DNA of 64,000 nt from Strongyloides papillosus (lineage: Eukaryota > Nematoda > Chromadorea > Rhabditida > Strongyloididae). Made by a program: the position numbers and the translations under genes. Below, piece by piece: positions 10,885-21,706 of the stretch. The notes under the pieces are model-generated. The model did no database searches, was not told the DNA's origin, and was given only the letters and a program-made list of their open reading frames with translations. Positions within the stretch are counted from its first letter, which is position 1. Every line of letters starts with the position of its first letter. The DNA is taken from positions 682,001 through 746,000 of the forward strand of contig SRSI01000079.1 in assembly GCA_005656395.1 (NCBI GenBank), in the 5' to 3' direction.

Positions 10885-11502
10885 TTTAATTAATATTTGA
10901 GTATCTTATAAAAAGTGTTCATCCAATAAAATTATTCGTTATTCTTTCAATATTTATTTTCAACATAAAAATTATATTTATATTATTTATAAGCAGGAAA
11001 TTACTTTGCTTAAGATTGAAACGTTGAACAAAACAATATGCAATAATGATCATTTATTATATCTACTGACTCATCTCCCATCTCACTTGACAACTTTGCT
11101 TCTTTGATTTCATAGTTTCTTTTGGTAATTCATATTCTCACTTCTTTTGACTATGTTTCACTACAGCCACTCCTTTATGGGTGCACTTCTTCATCCACAG
11201 CTTTGAATCCGTTATCGCAGTTCTTCGCCTAAATTGAAATCCATCATATTTTTGGCACACTTAAATACACGTACTGTTAAAGACACTCTTAGATTAGCAG
11301 ATCTAAGGTTAGTCAAACTAGAAACCTAAGTTAAAAGTAATACTTAGAAGAGTCTCTAAATTGTACCAAGTTCACTATTGAAGTTCGTCCGCCACAACAA
11401 ATGGTCAAGAAAAGAAAATTTAACTAGATGATTGGGATCCCAATTGAAAATTAGACTAGTAATAATGTTTGTTAATTAGGACTTTACAGATGATCAAACT
11501 TT
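10885..11502. other. Intergenic, possible decayed coding sequence on the minus strand
   Basis: The block at about 11070-11230 is richer in G and C than its surroundings. On the minus strand it can be read as short open pieces such as ITDSKLWMKKC and KGVAVVKHSQKK, interrupted by stops. It may be a gene relic but I cannot name it. The rest is AT-rich 3' flank. Confidence 0.3.
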
Positions 11503-12314
11503 CTTTTACAAAACGACTTTTTGTTGTATAATGAAGAGGCTCTTTCGTTCCTTATATTGCTTATAATTTTTATACTGCTTTGTTATACCTTATGGGTACC
11601 AAAATGTATGGTTGAGCATTAGATATTTAAACAAGGCATTCTTGGAATTTGCAAGTATTCTTGGTATTTTAATTGATTAATGTTTTTGCATCCTTTTTAG
11701 TTATTACTTTGATAAAGTAGTATTGTTTATAAAATTCTTTAAAATCGCAAAATAATATTTTTCTAGATTGTGGAAAACTTTAGTTGGTTGTACTTGTGTA
11801 GTGGATTTTTAATACTTACGGACATAAAAAAGTTGTTACTTAATGTTTAGAAATCTCTATTCCTGGATACAGATGAATTGATTTGTTGGACACAAAAGTG
11901 AATCTCTAAAAGTGTAGGGAACAAATCATTTAATTATTTATAAAAGTATAAAATTATATTTTCTCGAGTTCTCATGAGATAACACTGCCTTGCATCGTTT
12001 GTTTAATTGGTAAAGGAAAATAGTTCTAAGTTTGATGAATTGTAAGCAAAGAAATAACAAACTGAAAAATTATCATTGCTGTACTACAGAAAAGATATAT
12101 TCATTTTTTAAATTTTATCACAAAAATTACAATTGAATGGTTATAGTTAAAATTTCTCATAACTGTTATTCAAAATTTGATTAAATACAATATCTTAAGC
12201 TATATTTTAATGGAAAATAATTTAAATTAATCAGCCTATATTCAAAATATCTATTACATTTTTTTTATTAATAAAAATACTTTTTACATAAAAATTATGG
12301 TTTTTTTTGACACA
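11503..12314. repeat. 5' flank of large surface gene 2 (diverged copy)
   Basis: This region aligns with 7227-8061 through landmarks such as CTTTTACAAAACG, TATGGGTACCAA and GATGAATTGTAAG, but with many more differences than the 7227/43660 pair. It marks the start of the second unit of a tandem duplication with a period of about 4.27 kb. Confidence 0.8.
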
Positions 12315-15200
12315 ATGAATAAAGTACTCAAAGTTTTTTGGATACTGGTAATATGCTCAATCTACATAACTTTTTGTCATGGATATGAAGATTATAAAAA
12401 GCAATTTAAATATTTTTTTAATAAGAATCGTAAACATGACCTTACCGCAATTTTTCCTAGACGTTATCTTATCGAAAGTAATAGTGTCATATTTGCTGTA
12501 AAATGCCCAACGGAACGTGTTGGGGAAGAAATACTCTATAACAAAGCAGGAGAGAGATTCGAATATAAGTATACAAAGCATTTTAATGAGTATATGGTAA
12601 ATGAATCCCTAATTTTTGAAAGTAAAGATAGAAATAAATATCACTGGAGAATTTATAATTTAAAAAAAAGTGGATTTAAACAAATAATTAACTGTCTTAT
12701 AATAAATCAATACGCTCCAGGATTTCTCCACGAATATGGATGGGCCCTTAAGATCGAATATATAGATTCACTACAACATATAAACATAATAAGTGATGAG
12801 TATTTCAATATTGAGCTCCATTCTTATAAAAAAAAGATAATAACTACTTCATATGTTGCAGAAAGAACTATTGTATTTGGCGAAAAAAGTGGTTATCGAG
12901 AATTTAACTCTACACACCCAAATCTATATAAAGGGGATACGCTAATTATATTCGACGATGACAAAATTAAATCTGAAGATATTGAATTTCTGGAACCAAT
13001 TAGTATTAAAAAGATTTTCCATCCTCCTCCATCTATTAAGATTAGTAATGATCCAAAAGTAAAAGTTAACGACAAAAATAAAGAATGGTGGCTTGTTGAA
13101 CCACAAAGTTTCCCTTATACATTTACTATCAAACTAGTATATAATGGCACAACTAATTATCCTGGTTTCTTTGATTATGAGAATATAAATGTGTTTTACT
13201 TAACCTATTCAAAAGACAACAAATTAAAAAAAGAAGTTTTAGAAGAGTTTACAAAACCAAATAGACCTAGCAAAAGAGATATCATTCTAAGCGAACCAGC
13301 AATTGTGAAAATAAATTACTATTGTGATGATTGTATAGATGGTGGAATAAATGTTATGCAAAACATGTTGATTGGAAAAAATTTTGACTTTAACGATAAA
13401 TTTCTACCTTCCATAGGATATTATTATGATAAATTACATTTCAATCTTAACTGTTCTATGAGTACAAATGGTATCACTCACCTCAAAACTATTCTTTTTA
13501 ATAATGAAAGGATTGAAATTCAATCTCTTCAAAGAACAAGCGATAAATCGAAAGGAAACTTCACGTTGATTAATGATGTTGTTATATTTAAAAATAAAAA
13601 TCCAAGTGGAACATTGAATTGTACTTATATATATCCTATGGGAGAATTTCAAACGTCACAAATGTATAAATCTTTTAAAGATGAAGAAATGCCTCTTATA
13701 ACATACTATCGTGATAAATTGCTTTTTAAACCAAATTGTTCTACAAACCAAGGCAACTCTGCCATTCTCAAAACTATTTTATTTGATAAGGAAAGAATTG
13801 AAATTGATGATCTTAAAGGTACAAGCAATGGGACAAAAGGAAATTTCAAGTATAATGAGACATTAGTTACCTTTATGGACACTAATCCAAAAGGAAAGTT
13901 ATCATGCATTTATAAATTAACTTATGGAGAAGTTTCAAGAAATGAAACATATAAATTTTTCTCGAATGAAAGTATGCCTTTTGTTACATACCCTTATGAT
14001 CAACTACCCATTAAGCCAAATTGTTTTATGGACCAAGGTAATTCCGCCAATCTCAAAAGTGTCTTATTTAATAATGAGTCAATTGAAGTGGATGACCTCA
14101 AAAATGCAACCGGTGCAACAAAAGGTAACTTCAAGATCGAAGGGAAAAAGGTTGTCTTTATGGGGAACCATCCAGAAGGAAAATTATCTTGCATTTACAA
14201 ATTGACTCATGGAAAATATCAAATAATTCAAGGATATAAATATTTTAAGACTACAAAATACCCTCTTATTCGATATGCCTCTGATCAACTGCCCTTTAAA
14301 GCTAACTGTTCTATAAACCTCAAAGAAAATGTTCGTCTTACAACAATTATGTTTAACGATGAAAGTATAGAAGTTGGAGATCTTGAAAGTACAAGCGATG
14401 GAATAAAAAGGAATTTCAAGTTGGAGGGAGGATTTGTTTATTTTATAGACAGCAATCCAAAGGGAACATGGATTTGTGTTTATAAGCTTTATGTTGGAGA
14501 AATTAAAACGTTTCAAGAATATGAACCTATTGAAAGTACAACTCTCCCCGATGTTAGATATGCTTATGGTCAATTGAACTTCAATCCAAATTGTTCAAGG
14601 AAGAAGGATGATTCCACTCAACTTAAGGCCATTGTTCATACTAATAAATGGATAGAAGTTGAGGGTCTTGATGATGCAGCATTAAACCAAATGGAAAATT
14701 TAAAGTCTACAAGAAAATTTCTTTTTTATACTGCCAAAAATCCGAAAGGAAAATTCATTTGCATCTACAAATTTCCTATTGGTAAAATTGAATGGTCTCA
14801 AAATTACAAACCTATATTAAATGAAACCCTTCCTGTTGTGTACTCTTTTAATGAATTAGGATACAAAGCAAATTGCTCTGTAAACCTAAATAATTATACC
14901 AACCTCAAACACATATCATTTAAAGATGATAAAATAGAGTTTAGATTCCTCAAACTTCGTAAATTTCAAGAGAGGGGAAGGCTTAAGTTGGAGAAAGACT
15001 TTGTTATAAACACGGAAAATAACCCAAATGGAACATTACACTGCCTTTATGATGTTCCAATTGGAGAAGTTTTGGTAAAAAAAGAGTTTAAAACCACTAG
15101 AATAGACAATGGACAAATTTCAACAAATAAGATTGGAGTTATGGGTAGTATGATTTTGGCATTCGTAATTGTAATAAACATAATGATTTTAGTAATTTAA
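12315..15200 (+). CDS. Large surface glycoprotein 2 (variable head plus six two-cysteine repeats)
   Basis: I chose the ATG at 12315 because MNKVLKVFWILVICSIYIT aligns with the starts of genes 1 and 3; an in-frame ATG at 12297 would add six residues. The protein has 961 residues. The head has IFAVKCP, YHWRIYN, YKGDTLIIF, HPPPSI, NKEWWLVE and a CDDC pair. Six repeats follow (NLNCSM, KPNCST, KPNCFM, KANCSI, NPNCSR, KANCSV) and then a hydrophobic C-terminus (IGVMGSMILAFVIVINIMIL). From the third repeat on it is nearly identical to gene 3 at 39972-42836, yet the head shares only scattered motifs with it. It is predicted to be N-glycosylated and surface anchored. The function is unknown. Confidence 0.9.
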   Translation: MNKVLKVFWILVICSIYITFCHGYEDYKKQFKYFFNKNRKHDLTAIFPRRYLIESNSVIFAVKCPTERVGEEILYNKAGERFEYKYTKHFNEYMVNESLIFESKDRNKYHWRIYNLKKSGFKQIINCLIINQYAPGFLHEYGWALKIEYIDSLQHINIISDEYFNIELHSYKKKIITTSYVAERTIVFGEKSGYREFNSTHPNLYKGDTLIIFDDDKIKSEDIEFLEPISIKKIFHPPPSIKISNDPKVKVNDKNKEWWLVEPQSFPYTFTIKLVYNGTTNYPGFFDYENINVFYLTYSKDNKLKKEVLEEFTKPNRPSKRDIILSEPAIVKINYYCDDCIDGGINVMQNMLIGKNFDFNDKFLPSIGYYYDKLHFNLNCSMSTNGITHLKTILFNNERIEIQSLQRTSDKSKGNFTLINDVVIFKNKNPSGTLNCTYIYPMGEFQTSQMYKSFKDEEMPLITYYRDKLLFKPNCSTNQGNSAILKTILFDKERIEIDDLKGTSNGTKGNFKYNETLVTFMDTNPKGKLSCIYKLTYGEVSRNETYKFFSNESMPFVTYPYDQLPIKPNCFMDQGNSANLKSVLFNNESIEVDDLKNATGATKGNFKIEGKKVVFMGNHPEGKLSCIYKLTHGKYQIIQGYKYFKTTKYPLIRYASDQLPFKANCSINLKENVRLTTIMFNDESIEVGDLESTSDGIKRNFKLEGGFVYFIDSNPKGTWICVYKLYVGEIKTFQEYEPIESTTLPDVRYAYGQLNFNPNCSRKKDDSTQLKAIVHTNKWIEVEGLDDAALNQMENLKSTRKFLFYTAKNPKGKFICIYKFPIGKIEWSQNYKPILNETLPVVYSFNELGYKANCSVNLNNYTNLKHISFKDDKIEFRFLKLRKFQERGRLKLEKDFVINTENNPNGTLHCLYDVPIGEVLVKKEFKTTRIDNGQISTNKIGVMGSMILAFVIVINIMILVI

Positions 15201-16270
15201 ATAAGATTGTGATATAAAAATTATGTGATGTATAGATATTGAATAAAGTGTTAATTAATGTTTTGATTTGTTTTCTAAATTTAAAATATGAATATTAAAG
15301 CATTTATGCATTGAAATAATAACGTTGTCTTGAAGATAAATTATTAATTTAGGTTTGCTATACCAAAGTTTCGTAATAAAGAAGCGGAAGCAAAGCAAAG
15401 AAAATCATAAAACACTCAAAAAAGTTCAAATTATGATTAAACTACAATTTTTTCTATGCATAACATTGTATATTAATAATAATTTGAATAATCATGGTAA
15501 GGAAAGTCAAAATGCATATAATGTTGAGAAATGCTATTAATTAAGTGTATTATTTAAATGTTTTACAATTTTTAACCATAAAATTATTGTAAAATTTGCT
15601 ACTTCTATCATAATATCGAAAATTAATGTTAAACTTTTATCAATTTTTTATTATATGCTGAAGAATGCTTTATTGTTTATGTTAATGTTGTTCGTTTGCT
15701 ACAGAGAATCAAATTTAGTCCATTTAGTTGATAAAAGTTAGCATATAACACAAAAAAATAAACAAGATAATGTATTTTTAAAGTAATCTTCTGAATAGCA
15801 ATGGAGAAAAGACCATTGGAACGTCTTTTTATTTGGTGAAGATATGAATTGATAGGATTTCACATGTCAAAAGTTTTAAAACCTTTCAAAATATATCAAA
15901 TTTACATTGTTATTTCTCTGTGTATTCAAATATATTGAACATTTTTAAACAAATATAGATAATCACATGATAAAATAATGGTAATGGAAAAATTTCAAGG
16001 AAACTTTTATTGACAAATAATATCTATAAATTATTAAATACAAGACTAAATTTTATCATAAAAGTATGATATTATCATCGAAATAAAATTTTTAATCATT
16101 ATTCATGTTATCATGTTAAAAAATAGTAGTAGGAATATTCAATTGGGGATGTAATAATGTTTCAAATATAATTTTTGCGTTTTCATAGTTATCCTTCTCC
16201 TTTACATCATATTTTTTTCTGTCTTTTAAAACAACCATAACTTGAAAATCACCATTTCCAGTGCATGGTA
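15201..16270. repeat. 3' flank of large gene 2; inverted match to 38870-39971
   Basis: This non-coding stretch is nearly identical to the reverse complement of 38870-39971, including the part around 15355-15540 that is open for 61 codons. In the inverted copy the same region has in-frame stops, so I do not call a gene. A coding-like fragment at its right end is listed separately. Confidence 0.8.
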
Positions 16271-16319
16271 GATAGGTTGTATTGTGCAACTCTGCAAAAG
16301 ATGATTGTTGAAGAGGCAC
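16116..16319 (-). pseudogene. Unidentified coding relic, duplicated at 38877-39010
   Basis: On the minus strand a frame of 67 codons contains GNGDFQVMVVL and DRKKYDVKEKDN. The inverted counterpart on the plus strand at 38877-39010 reads GNFQV, DRRKYDVE, a stop, KDN and LLHSQLNVPPFIF. The shared residues suggest an old exon that has since decayed. I could not identify the parent gene. It may extend the nearby nicotinamidase-type relics, but I see no motif that proves it. Confidence 0.4.
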
Positions 16320-16366
16320 AAGCTTGGGCCAGGTCTAAACTCGATAAAAAAAATGACGAAGATTGA
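16304..16366 (+). pseudogene. Proteasome alpha-3 3' end fragment
   Basis: The segment encodes [12 protein letters not shown] followed by lysine/acid residues and a stop, equivalent to the last about 20 residues of the intact gene at 2303-3093. The rest of that gene is absent, so it is a fragment carried by segmental duplication A. Confidence 0.85.
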
Positions 16367-16691
16367 GTATAATAACAATTTATTTAATCACTATAAAATG
16401 ATTGTAATATATTAAAAAAAGTTTTTGACGAATTCTTCTTGCTACCATCAAAAAAGGGTTAGTCCCTTTACCATTTGTATAGGATAGGTTAAGTAGATAT
16501 CTCTGTATAATATACAATATCGATAATTATCAATTTCTATCGATACATCCAAGTGAAATACATCAAGTTGCTTGGTAAAATTGATAACCTATTGAAAAGG
16601 GATTAATTTTTTTGCTTATATAAGCAATGGTATTTGGTTAAACTTATCATTTTTACTGCTCCAGATGTCCTTGTTCCTTAATTTCGCGGAA

Positions 16692-17212
16692 TGACTTCTT
16701 CTAATGGAAATAACTATTATGCCGTTGGTATTACTCCTCTTTCAAGGTGTTGTAATAGGGATCTTCACGATGAAGTAATTAAAGTCCGCTGACAACCAAA
16801 AAGGCTGAAGAAGGATCACTTTGCACCAGAGGTGATGTTGATGGACGTAAAGCAACTATCAGCTATTGAGGAACTGATAGAGGACAACTAAGTTGTAAGT
16901 GTTCACATGAACACGAATATCATTCAAGATACTCTCAATGATTCTAAAAATCTTTTGATGCCTGTGATTGCTACGCTTCTCTCTTGCACCAAGCCAATGA
17001 TCTGTAGCAATTACGATAAAAGTCAGGATGCCTCAGTTGAATTGCTCGGAGTAATCAAGAATTTATATTGGGAGGAGATACTCAAGACATGTGGCATGCC
17101 TGTGAATAGTTATACAGAGGAAGATGAGCTGAAACGTATTAAAAGTGCTCAGAAGGCAAGGAATTTACTTGTTGATATTGCTATGAATGTCACTGGAGCC
17201 AAAATATCTTAA
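16692..17212 (+). pseudogene. Degenerate copy of the katanin con80-like gene
   Basis: An ATG at 16692 is followed by about 32 codons and then a TGA, and further stops break the middle. The C-terminal part at 16907-17212 stays open for about 100 codons and matches the intact gene closely (ESQD or KSQD, LGVIK.LYW.EI.KTCGMPVNS, RIK.AQKAR.LLV.....N). Either the gene is dead, or only a short protein from an internal ATG at 16907 survives. The clean open C-terminus is a mild argument for recent decay. Confidence 0.65.
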
Positions 17213-17739
17213 AGCAGGAGTCGTCGCAATTTAAGACGCTATGCAAGAAGTTTTAAAAAATTTTAATTTATGTATTTATTTGTATATTATTTATTGTATT
17301 TATTTGTATTTGTGTATGTATAAAAAAATTAACAAATTAAATTATGTTTTTTTGATTGTGTATAATAATATTTTATCATTTTTATAAGTTTACTCATTTT
17401 TGATCACTTGTTTTTTTTTGTTTTTAATGTGCAGGTGAAAGATGACTTGGTGATAAGAGAACGATATCATTTAACAGTACATTTTATGCTATATAAACTT
17501 TATATAATCGTTATATTATGATTAAAAGCACGTACTAAATTCCTCTACTTCATATTTCTGTAAAATTAAAATGAGAATACTCCATAAAAATTCAAATATT
17601 TCTAAGACTCCTTTCCTCACAACCATTACTGTAATCTTATCTCCAAATAAACATTATACCAATCTTCCTCTTAAAACAATTTTTTAAAATTGCATTTCAC
17701 GAATCATTTTTCACTCTTTAAATTACCTATTTCTACACC

Positions 17740-19223
17740 ATGGCTTCAGCATCCAACAATCCAGAACCCATGGATCAATCTGAATCTACACCCGTAATTG
17801 AAGAGGTAACCAAAAACCAATTAAAGGACCATATAAAACTAAAAAAAAATTTTAGGTTCAAAATGTAGCTATAAGGCGAAGAATCTCAACACATTTTCAC
17901 TTAAAAGGCCTTGGTTTAGCATTCGAGCCCGGAAATTTTGATCCAATTGAGATGGATACGAACTTCATAGGCCAGGTTAATGCTCGGTATGCTTGCAGTA
18001 TTATTGTTGATGTCGTGAAAGCAAAGCAGTTTTCTGGTAAAGCTATCCTCCTTGCTGGACCACCTGGAACTGGGAAAACAGCCTTGGCTTACGCTATGAC
18101 GAAGGATCTTGGAGATTCTGTACCCTTTAACATTATGTCGGCATCGGATGTCTATTCTGCTGAGGTTAAGAAGACCGAAGTACTAATGGAACACTTCAGA
18201 AAAAGTATTGCTATCCAGTTGAAGGAGAGAAAAAAGGTTTATGAGGGCGAGGTTGTATCTATAACACCTGTAGAAACAAAGACTCCAGTACATAATTTTG
18301 GCAAAACATATTCACATGTCGTGATATGTCTTAAGGCCGGAAAAGGATCTAAGACATTGAAGTTGGATACATCAATTTATGAGGAGATTTTAAAAAGTAA
18401 AATTGAAGTCGGTGATATTATTTATATTGAAGCTAACTCTGGGAATGTTAAGAGGATGGGAAAGTGTGACGACTATAGAGGGGATTTTGATATTGAGACT
18501 GATGAGTATGTCCCCAGACCTAAGGGTGATGTTATCAAGGAGAAGGATATCGTTCAACACGTAACTCTCCACGAGTTGGATGTCGCCAATGCTAAACCAT
18601 CAATGAAGAACAGTCAGATTATGAGTTTACTATCACAGATCGGAAGGAACAGGATGACTGAAATAACAGAGCGTCTCAGGGATGAGGTTGACAAGTCAGT
18701 TGATCAATTAGTCAGGGATGGAGTCGCTGAAGTTATACCTGGTGTCTTATTTGTTGATGAGGCTCATATGCTTGACAATGAATGCTGCAGTTTCATTCAC
18801 CGTGCTATTGAGGACGACAAAAGTCCACTCGTTGTACTCGCAACAAACAGAGGACAAACAAAGATGATTGATAACAATGATCCAGGTTTCCATGGACTAC
18901 CAAAAGATCTTCTTGACCGTCTTGTTATCATACCAACATCAAACTACTCACCAGATGAGGTAGTCAAGATTGTATCCATTCGTGCTGGTGCTGAGGGTGT
19001 TTCCTTGGATAAGAGTGCTCTTGAAGAAATTTCACGGATCTCAGTAACGACATCATTACGTTACGTTCTTGGACTTTTGTCTCCATCACAGATTATTGCT
19101 CAACTATCTGGGAGAGAGAATGTCACTGGTGAGGATGTTGTTCAAGCTTCAGAGTTGTTGTTGGATTATAAGAGGAGTGCCACAGCAGCTGGAGGAAATG
19201 CTCCAATGGAGGCTTCAAATTAA
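17740..19223 (+). CDS. ruvb-1: RuvB-like 1 (pontin) AAA+ ATPase
   Basis: Exons 17740-17805 and 17856-19223 give 477 residues. The start at 17740 gives a short extra N-terminus (MASASNNPEPMDQSE) before the conserved IS.H.HLKGLGL. The Walker A motif is GPPGTGKT and Walker B is LFVDEAHML (usually DEVHML). The OB-fold insertion, with VYEGEVVSITPVET and GDIIYIEANSG, fits RUVBL1 rather than RUVBL2. It acts with RUVBL2 as a hetero-hexamer in INO80/SWR1/TIP60 chromatin remodelling, R2TP assembly and snoRNP assembly. TOM22 and MTERF3 follow on the same strand at gaps of 205 and 261 bp, so a trans-spliced operon is possible. Confidence 0.95.
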
Positions 19224-19428
19224 TTGTTATTTTCTTTTAATTCCTAACTTTATTACTGTATTTAATGTGTATTATACTGTTAATTAACTTTTTTTACATT
19301 CCTTTACACACTTACTTTTATTTTCTGTTTTCATCATCTATAGAGTAAACATCCTCTAGAAATATCTCTTTCAAAAGTCTAAATTTTATCATTTACCATA
19401 GTTTGTAGGTCTTCTTACACAAAAAAGT

Positions 19429-19795
19429 ATGGATAAAAAAATTGACTGGGACTCTGTACCTGATGAGGATATCGAAGAAACACTAATCGAAAGGATAGTT
19501 GGTTTGTCAGAGTTTTGCCCAGATGTAGTTAACAAGGCAGTCGGTGCAGCATTTAATACTTCAAAAACTCTAGTCAAAGGTGCATTCTACTACGCAAGAA
19601 ACGGTATCTGGATCCTGGCCACAACCTTTGTTATCGGAGCTGTCCCATTCCTTGTTGCTAAAGAGTTACACGATCTTGATAAAGCCGAGGTAATATTTCT
19701 ATTGGTTTCCACTTTTATTAATCTTTTCATTTTAGCAAATGTCACGTCAAGCTGTCCTCCTAGGTCCACAAAAACAACAACTCCAAGCTAAGTGA
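19429..19795 (+). CDS. tomm-22: Mitochondrial import receptor subunit TOM22
   Basis: Exons 19429-19689 and 19736-19795 give 106 residues. The acidic N-terminus (DWDSVPDEDIEETLIERI) is the cis receptor region for presequences. It is followed by GLSEFCPDVV, then a single tail-anchor segment at residues about 60-80 (GIWILATTFVIGAVPFLVA). The C-terminal QAVLLGP matches the intermembrane-space tail of animal TOM22 (RQILLGP). The protein is the central organiser of the TOM complex in the outer mitochondrial membrane. Without the short second exon the conserved tail would be lost. Its close spacing after RUVBL1 suggests shared transcription. Confidence 0.88.
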
Positions 19796-20056
19796 GGATA
19801 TTATATGTTAATAAATATATTTAATCTGTTTTATCAAATATTACCAATAGATGTTATAGCTATCTTTATATGTTTTTGTAGTTAGAAATATTTTTTCATC
19901 ACCTTTTTTATCATTTCTTTTTTTGTTGCCTTACAGACATGCTCAAAAGAGTAGTAGAAAGTTTTTAATTGTGTTTTATCAATGTAATATTTTTTTTCTT
20001 TATACATATGCTGTGAATATATATATTTTAGTTTTGATAGAAGTTTTTTTACATGT

Positions 20057-21247
20057 ATGAATCGATTCGGCATATTTTATAAGATACTCAGGGGAAGGTA
20101 CATGAAGTATGAAGGAGTTAGAAGATCTAGTGAGGTCGTTAAACTACCAAGAGATTTAATAATCCCAGAAGACGAAACGATGGTAGTAAAAAAACCTACA
20201 GACGAGTCGTTTCTATCAAAATACAAAGACATTATCTTCAATGATCCAGAAATAAAAAAAGCTCAATTGTACATGACACCTATAGATAGAGATAACAAAA
20301 ACAGTTACAGGACGGTGATATATAATGAAGGTGAACTAGACAATACAGACTTATCAAAACCACCCTCACCTGAAAATCCGCACCCGTTCGACCCAAATAC
20401 ATGCCTACCTCCAACGTACGGGAGAAGTTTAGTTTCCTTTGTTAATTACCTTCCTCTCCTCCAGAATCTTGTTGATATCGGGGTTGATTTGTTTGATATT
20501 GATACAAATACAAGTATTGGTAGGCATATCGTAAGACTAGACTGGGAGACTGATGTTCTACCCAAGATTCAGTGGTTAGTGGAGGAGGTTGGGGTTGATG
20601 TTCAGGCGCTAGGAGACTACCTAACGCGGAATCCGTATTTTCTACTACAGGATCTTAATGATATGAGAGTAAGGGTCAATTATTTATCAATAAAGAAATT
20701 CAAGAAGGAAGAAATATCGAAGATCATAACTGAAAACAGGTATTGGATAAATAACAAAGTTGAAATAATTGATAGAAGACTGGGGTGGTTGCAAAGGACT
20801 TTCAAATGCAAACCTATAGAGATAAGGAATCTTATTGTTAAGGAGCCAAGAGTTATAATGTTCGGGACGGGGCCAATACAAAGACTAATTCAGATACTCT
20901 CTGAAAGGAGAATAATGGTTTATGAACAAAGGAAAATGCTTCTCGATGATCCAAGAGTTTTCATGATGGATGCAAGTCATATCCAACTAACACTAGGCTA
21001 TTGTATCAACCAAATGAAACTCGAGACCAAACAAATCGTAGAAAACCCTCTGCTGTTGCGTTGTCCGATATCGGGCCTGAAAAGGAGACACACCTTCTTG
21101 AAACAACTAAAACTGGCTCAGTACAATCCTAATGAAGAAAACCATATACCTCTAGACTTATTTATCCATCCCTCTGATAAAGTTTTTGCAGAGAGAGCTT
21201 GTCGTGTCACCATTGATGTATATAATAACTTTATAAAACAATTTTAA
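20057..21247 (+). CDS. Mitochondrial transcription termination factor family protein, MTERF3-like
   Basis: This single exon encodes 396 residues. From residue about 115 it shows serial mTERF repeats with landmarks of MTERF3: LVDIGVDLFDI, IGRHIVRLDWETD, LGDYLTRNPYFLLQDL, DRRLGWLQ, EPRVIMFG, KRRHTFLKQLKLAQYNP and the final DKVFAERACRV. The N-terminus is basic and Arg-rich and fits a mitochondrial targeting sequence. The family folds as an alpha solenoid; MTERF3 represses mitochondrial transcription and supports mitoribosome assembly. It lies after TOM22 on the same strand. Confidence 0.9.
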   Translation: MNRFGIFYKILRGRYMKYEGVRRSSEVVKLPRDLIIPEDETMVVKKPTDESFLSKYKDIIFNDPEIKKAQLYMTPIDRDNKNSYRTVIYNEGELDNTDLSKPPSPENPHPFDPNTCLPPTYGRSLVSFVNYLPLLQNLVDIGVDLFDIDTNTSIGRHIVRLDWETDVLPKIQWLVEEVGVDVQALGDYLTRNPYFLLQDLNDMRVRVNYLSIKKFKKEEISKIITENRYWINNKVEIIDRRLGWLQRTFKCKPIEIRNLIVKEPRVIMFGTGPIQRLIQILSERRIMVYEQRKMLLDDPRVFMMDASHIQLTLGYCINQMKLETKQIVENPLLLRCPISGLKRRHTFLKQLKLAQYNPNEENHIPLDLFIHPSDKVFAERACRVTIDVYNNFIKQF

Positions 21248-21363
21248 TAACTCTTTAACCTTTATTTTATTTTATTTACTTAATATTTAGGTAAAAAACA
21301 AAAAATATAAAAATGTAAATGTTTTTATTCTAACGCAAGGGTACCTATTTATAAATATACAAT

Positions 21364-21706
21364 TTAAACTGCCTTCTTGGTAGCGACGTTGGCAACAAGA
21401 CGTAGGATTTCTTCTTTACTTAAATTCTCCAAGGATACAGCCTCTTCAACTCCTCTCTCGAATCTAAAGGTAAATAACAACAAACATAAAGTCAAAAATG
21501 ATAAAACATTGTCCTTACCTTGCCCAAAGTTTTGGTTGTACATCTGAAGCCTCTCTAATAAGAATGGGGAAGTTTGGATTAGCCTTCTTTAAGTTCACAT
21601 ACTCACTCTCGATAAAAGATCTGACTCCGTGAGAAGACTTTCCTGTCAGACAAAGGTGAAAACGTAGTTCACGGAGAGCTCCAGATCCAAGGCGGATTGC
21701 GTTCAT
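21364..21706 (-). CDS. NADH dehydrogenase 1 alpha subcomplex subunit 2 (complex I B8)
   Basis: Exons 21519-21706 and 21364-21463 give 95 residues. [37 protein letters not shown] and [10 protein letters not shown] match NDUFA2, a thioredoxin-fold accessory subunit on the matrix arm of complex I. The ATG lies three bases after a TTTCTATAG acceptor-like site, fitting trans-splicing. The second cysteine of the vertebrate redox pair (IRECSDVQP) is alanine here (IREASDVQP), so the disulphide cannot form. It is divergent from DJ-1, with 391 bp between the starts. Confidence 0.93.

Larger units (their letters stand above)
4640..16270. repeat. Left arm of the large inverted duplication
   Basis: This is the partner of 38870-46290 in opposite orientation. 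It is longer because the large surface gene and its 5' flank are present twice in tandem (units starting at about 7227 and 11503). The spacer between the arms is about 22.6 kb. Confidence 0.9.
16304..17460. repeat. Segmental duplication A, copy 2
   Basis: The segment starts within the last about 60 bp of proteasome alpha-3 coding sequence (GAGGCACAAGCTTGGGCCAG), continues with the recognisable 3' UTR, then the katanin-like copy, and ends with the TTTTTGATCACTTG flank. It is parallel to 3034-4130. The junction on its left is next to the foldback terminus at 16261-16273. Confidence 0.85.

Noticed and set aside
15355..15540. 61-codon open frame with a signal-peptide-like start
   Set aside because: The near-identical inverted copy at about 39655-39840 has in-frame stops, so the frame is not conserved.
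16907..17212. The clean C-terminal frame of the katanin-like copy as an intact small gene
   Set aside because: Upstream homologous sequence is broken by stops and no promoter or splice arrangement was found; kept as part of a pseudogene.
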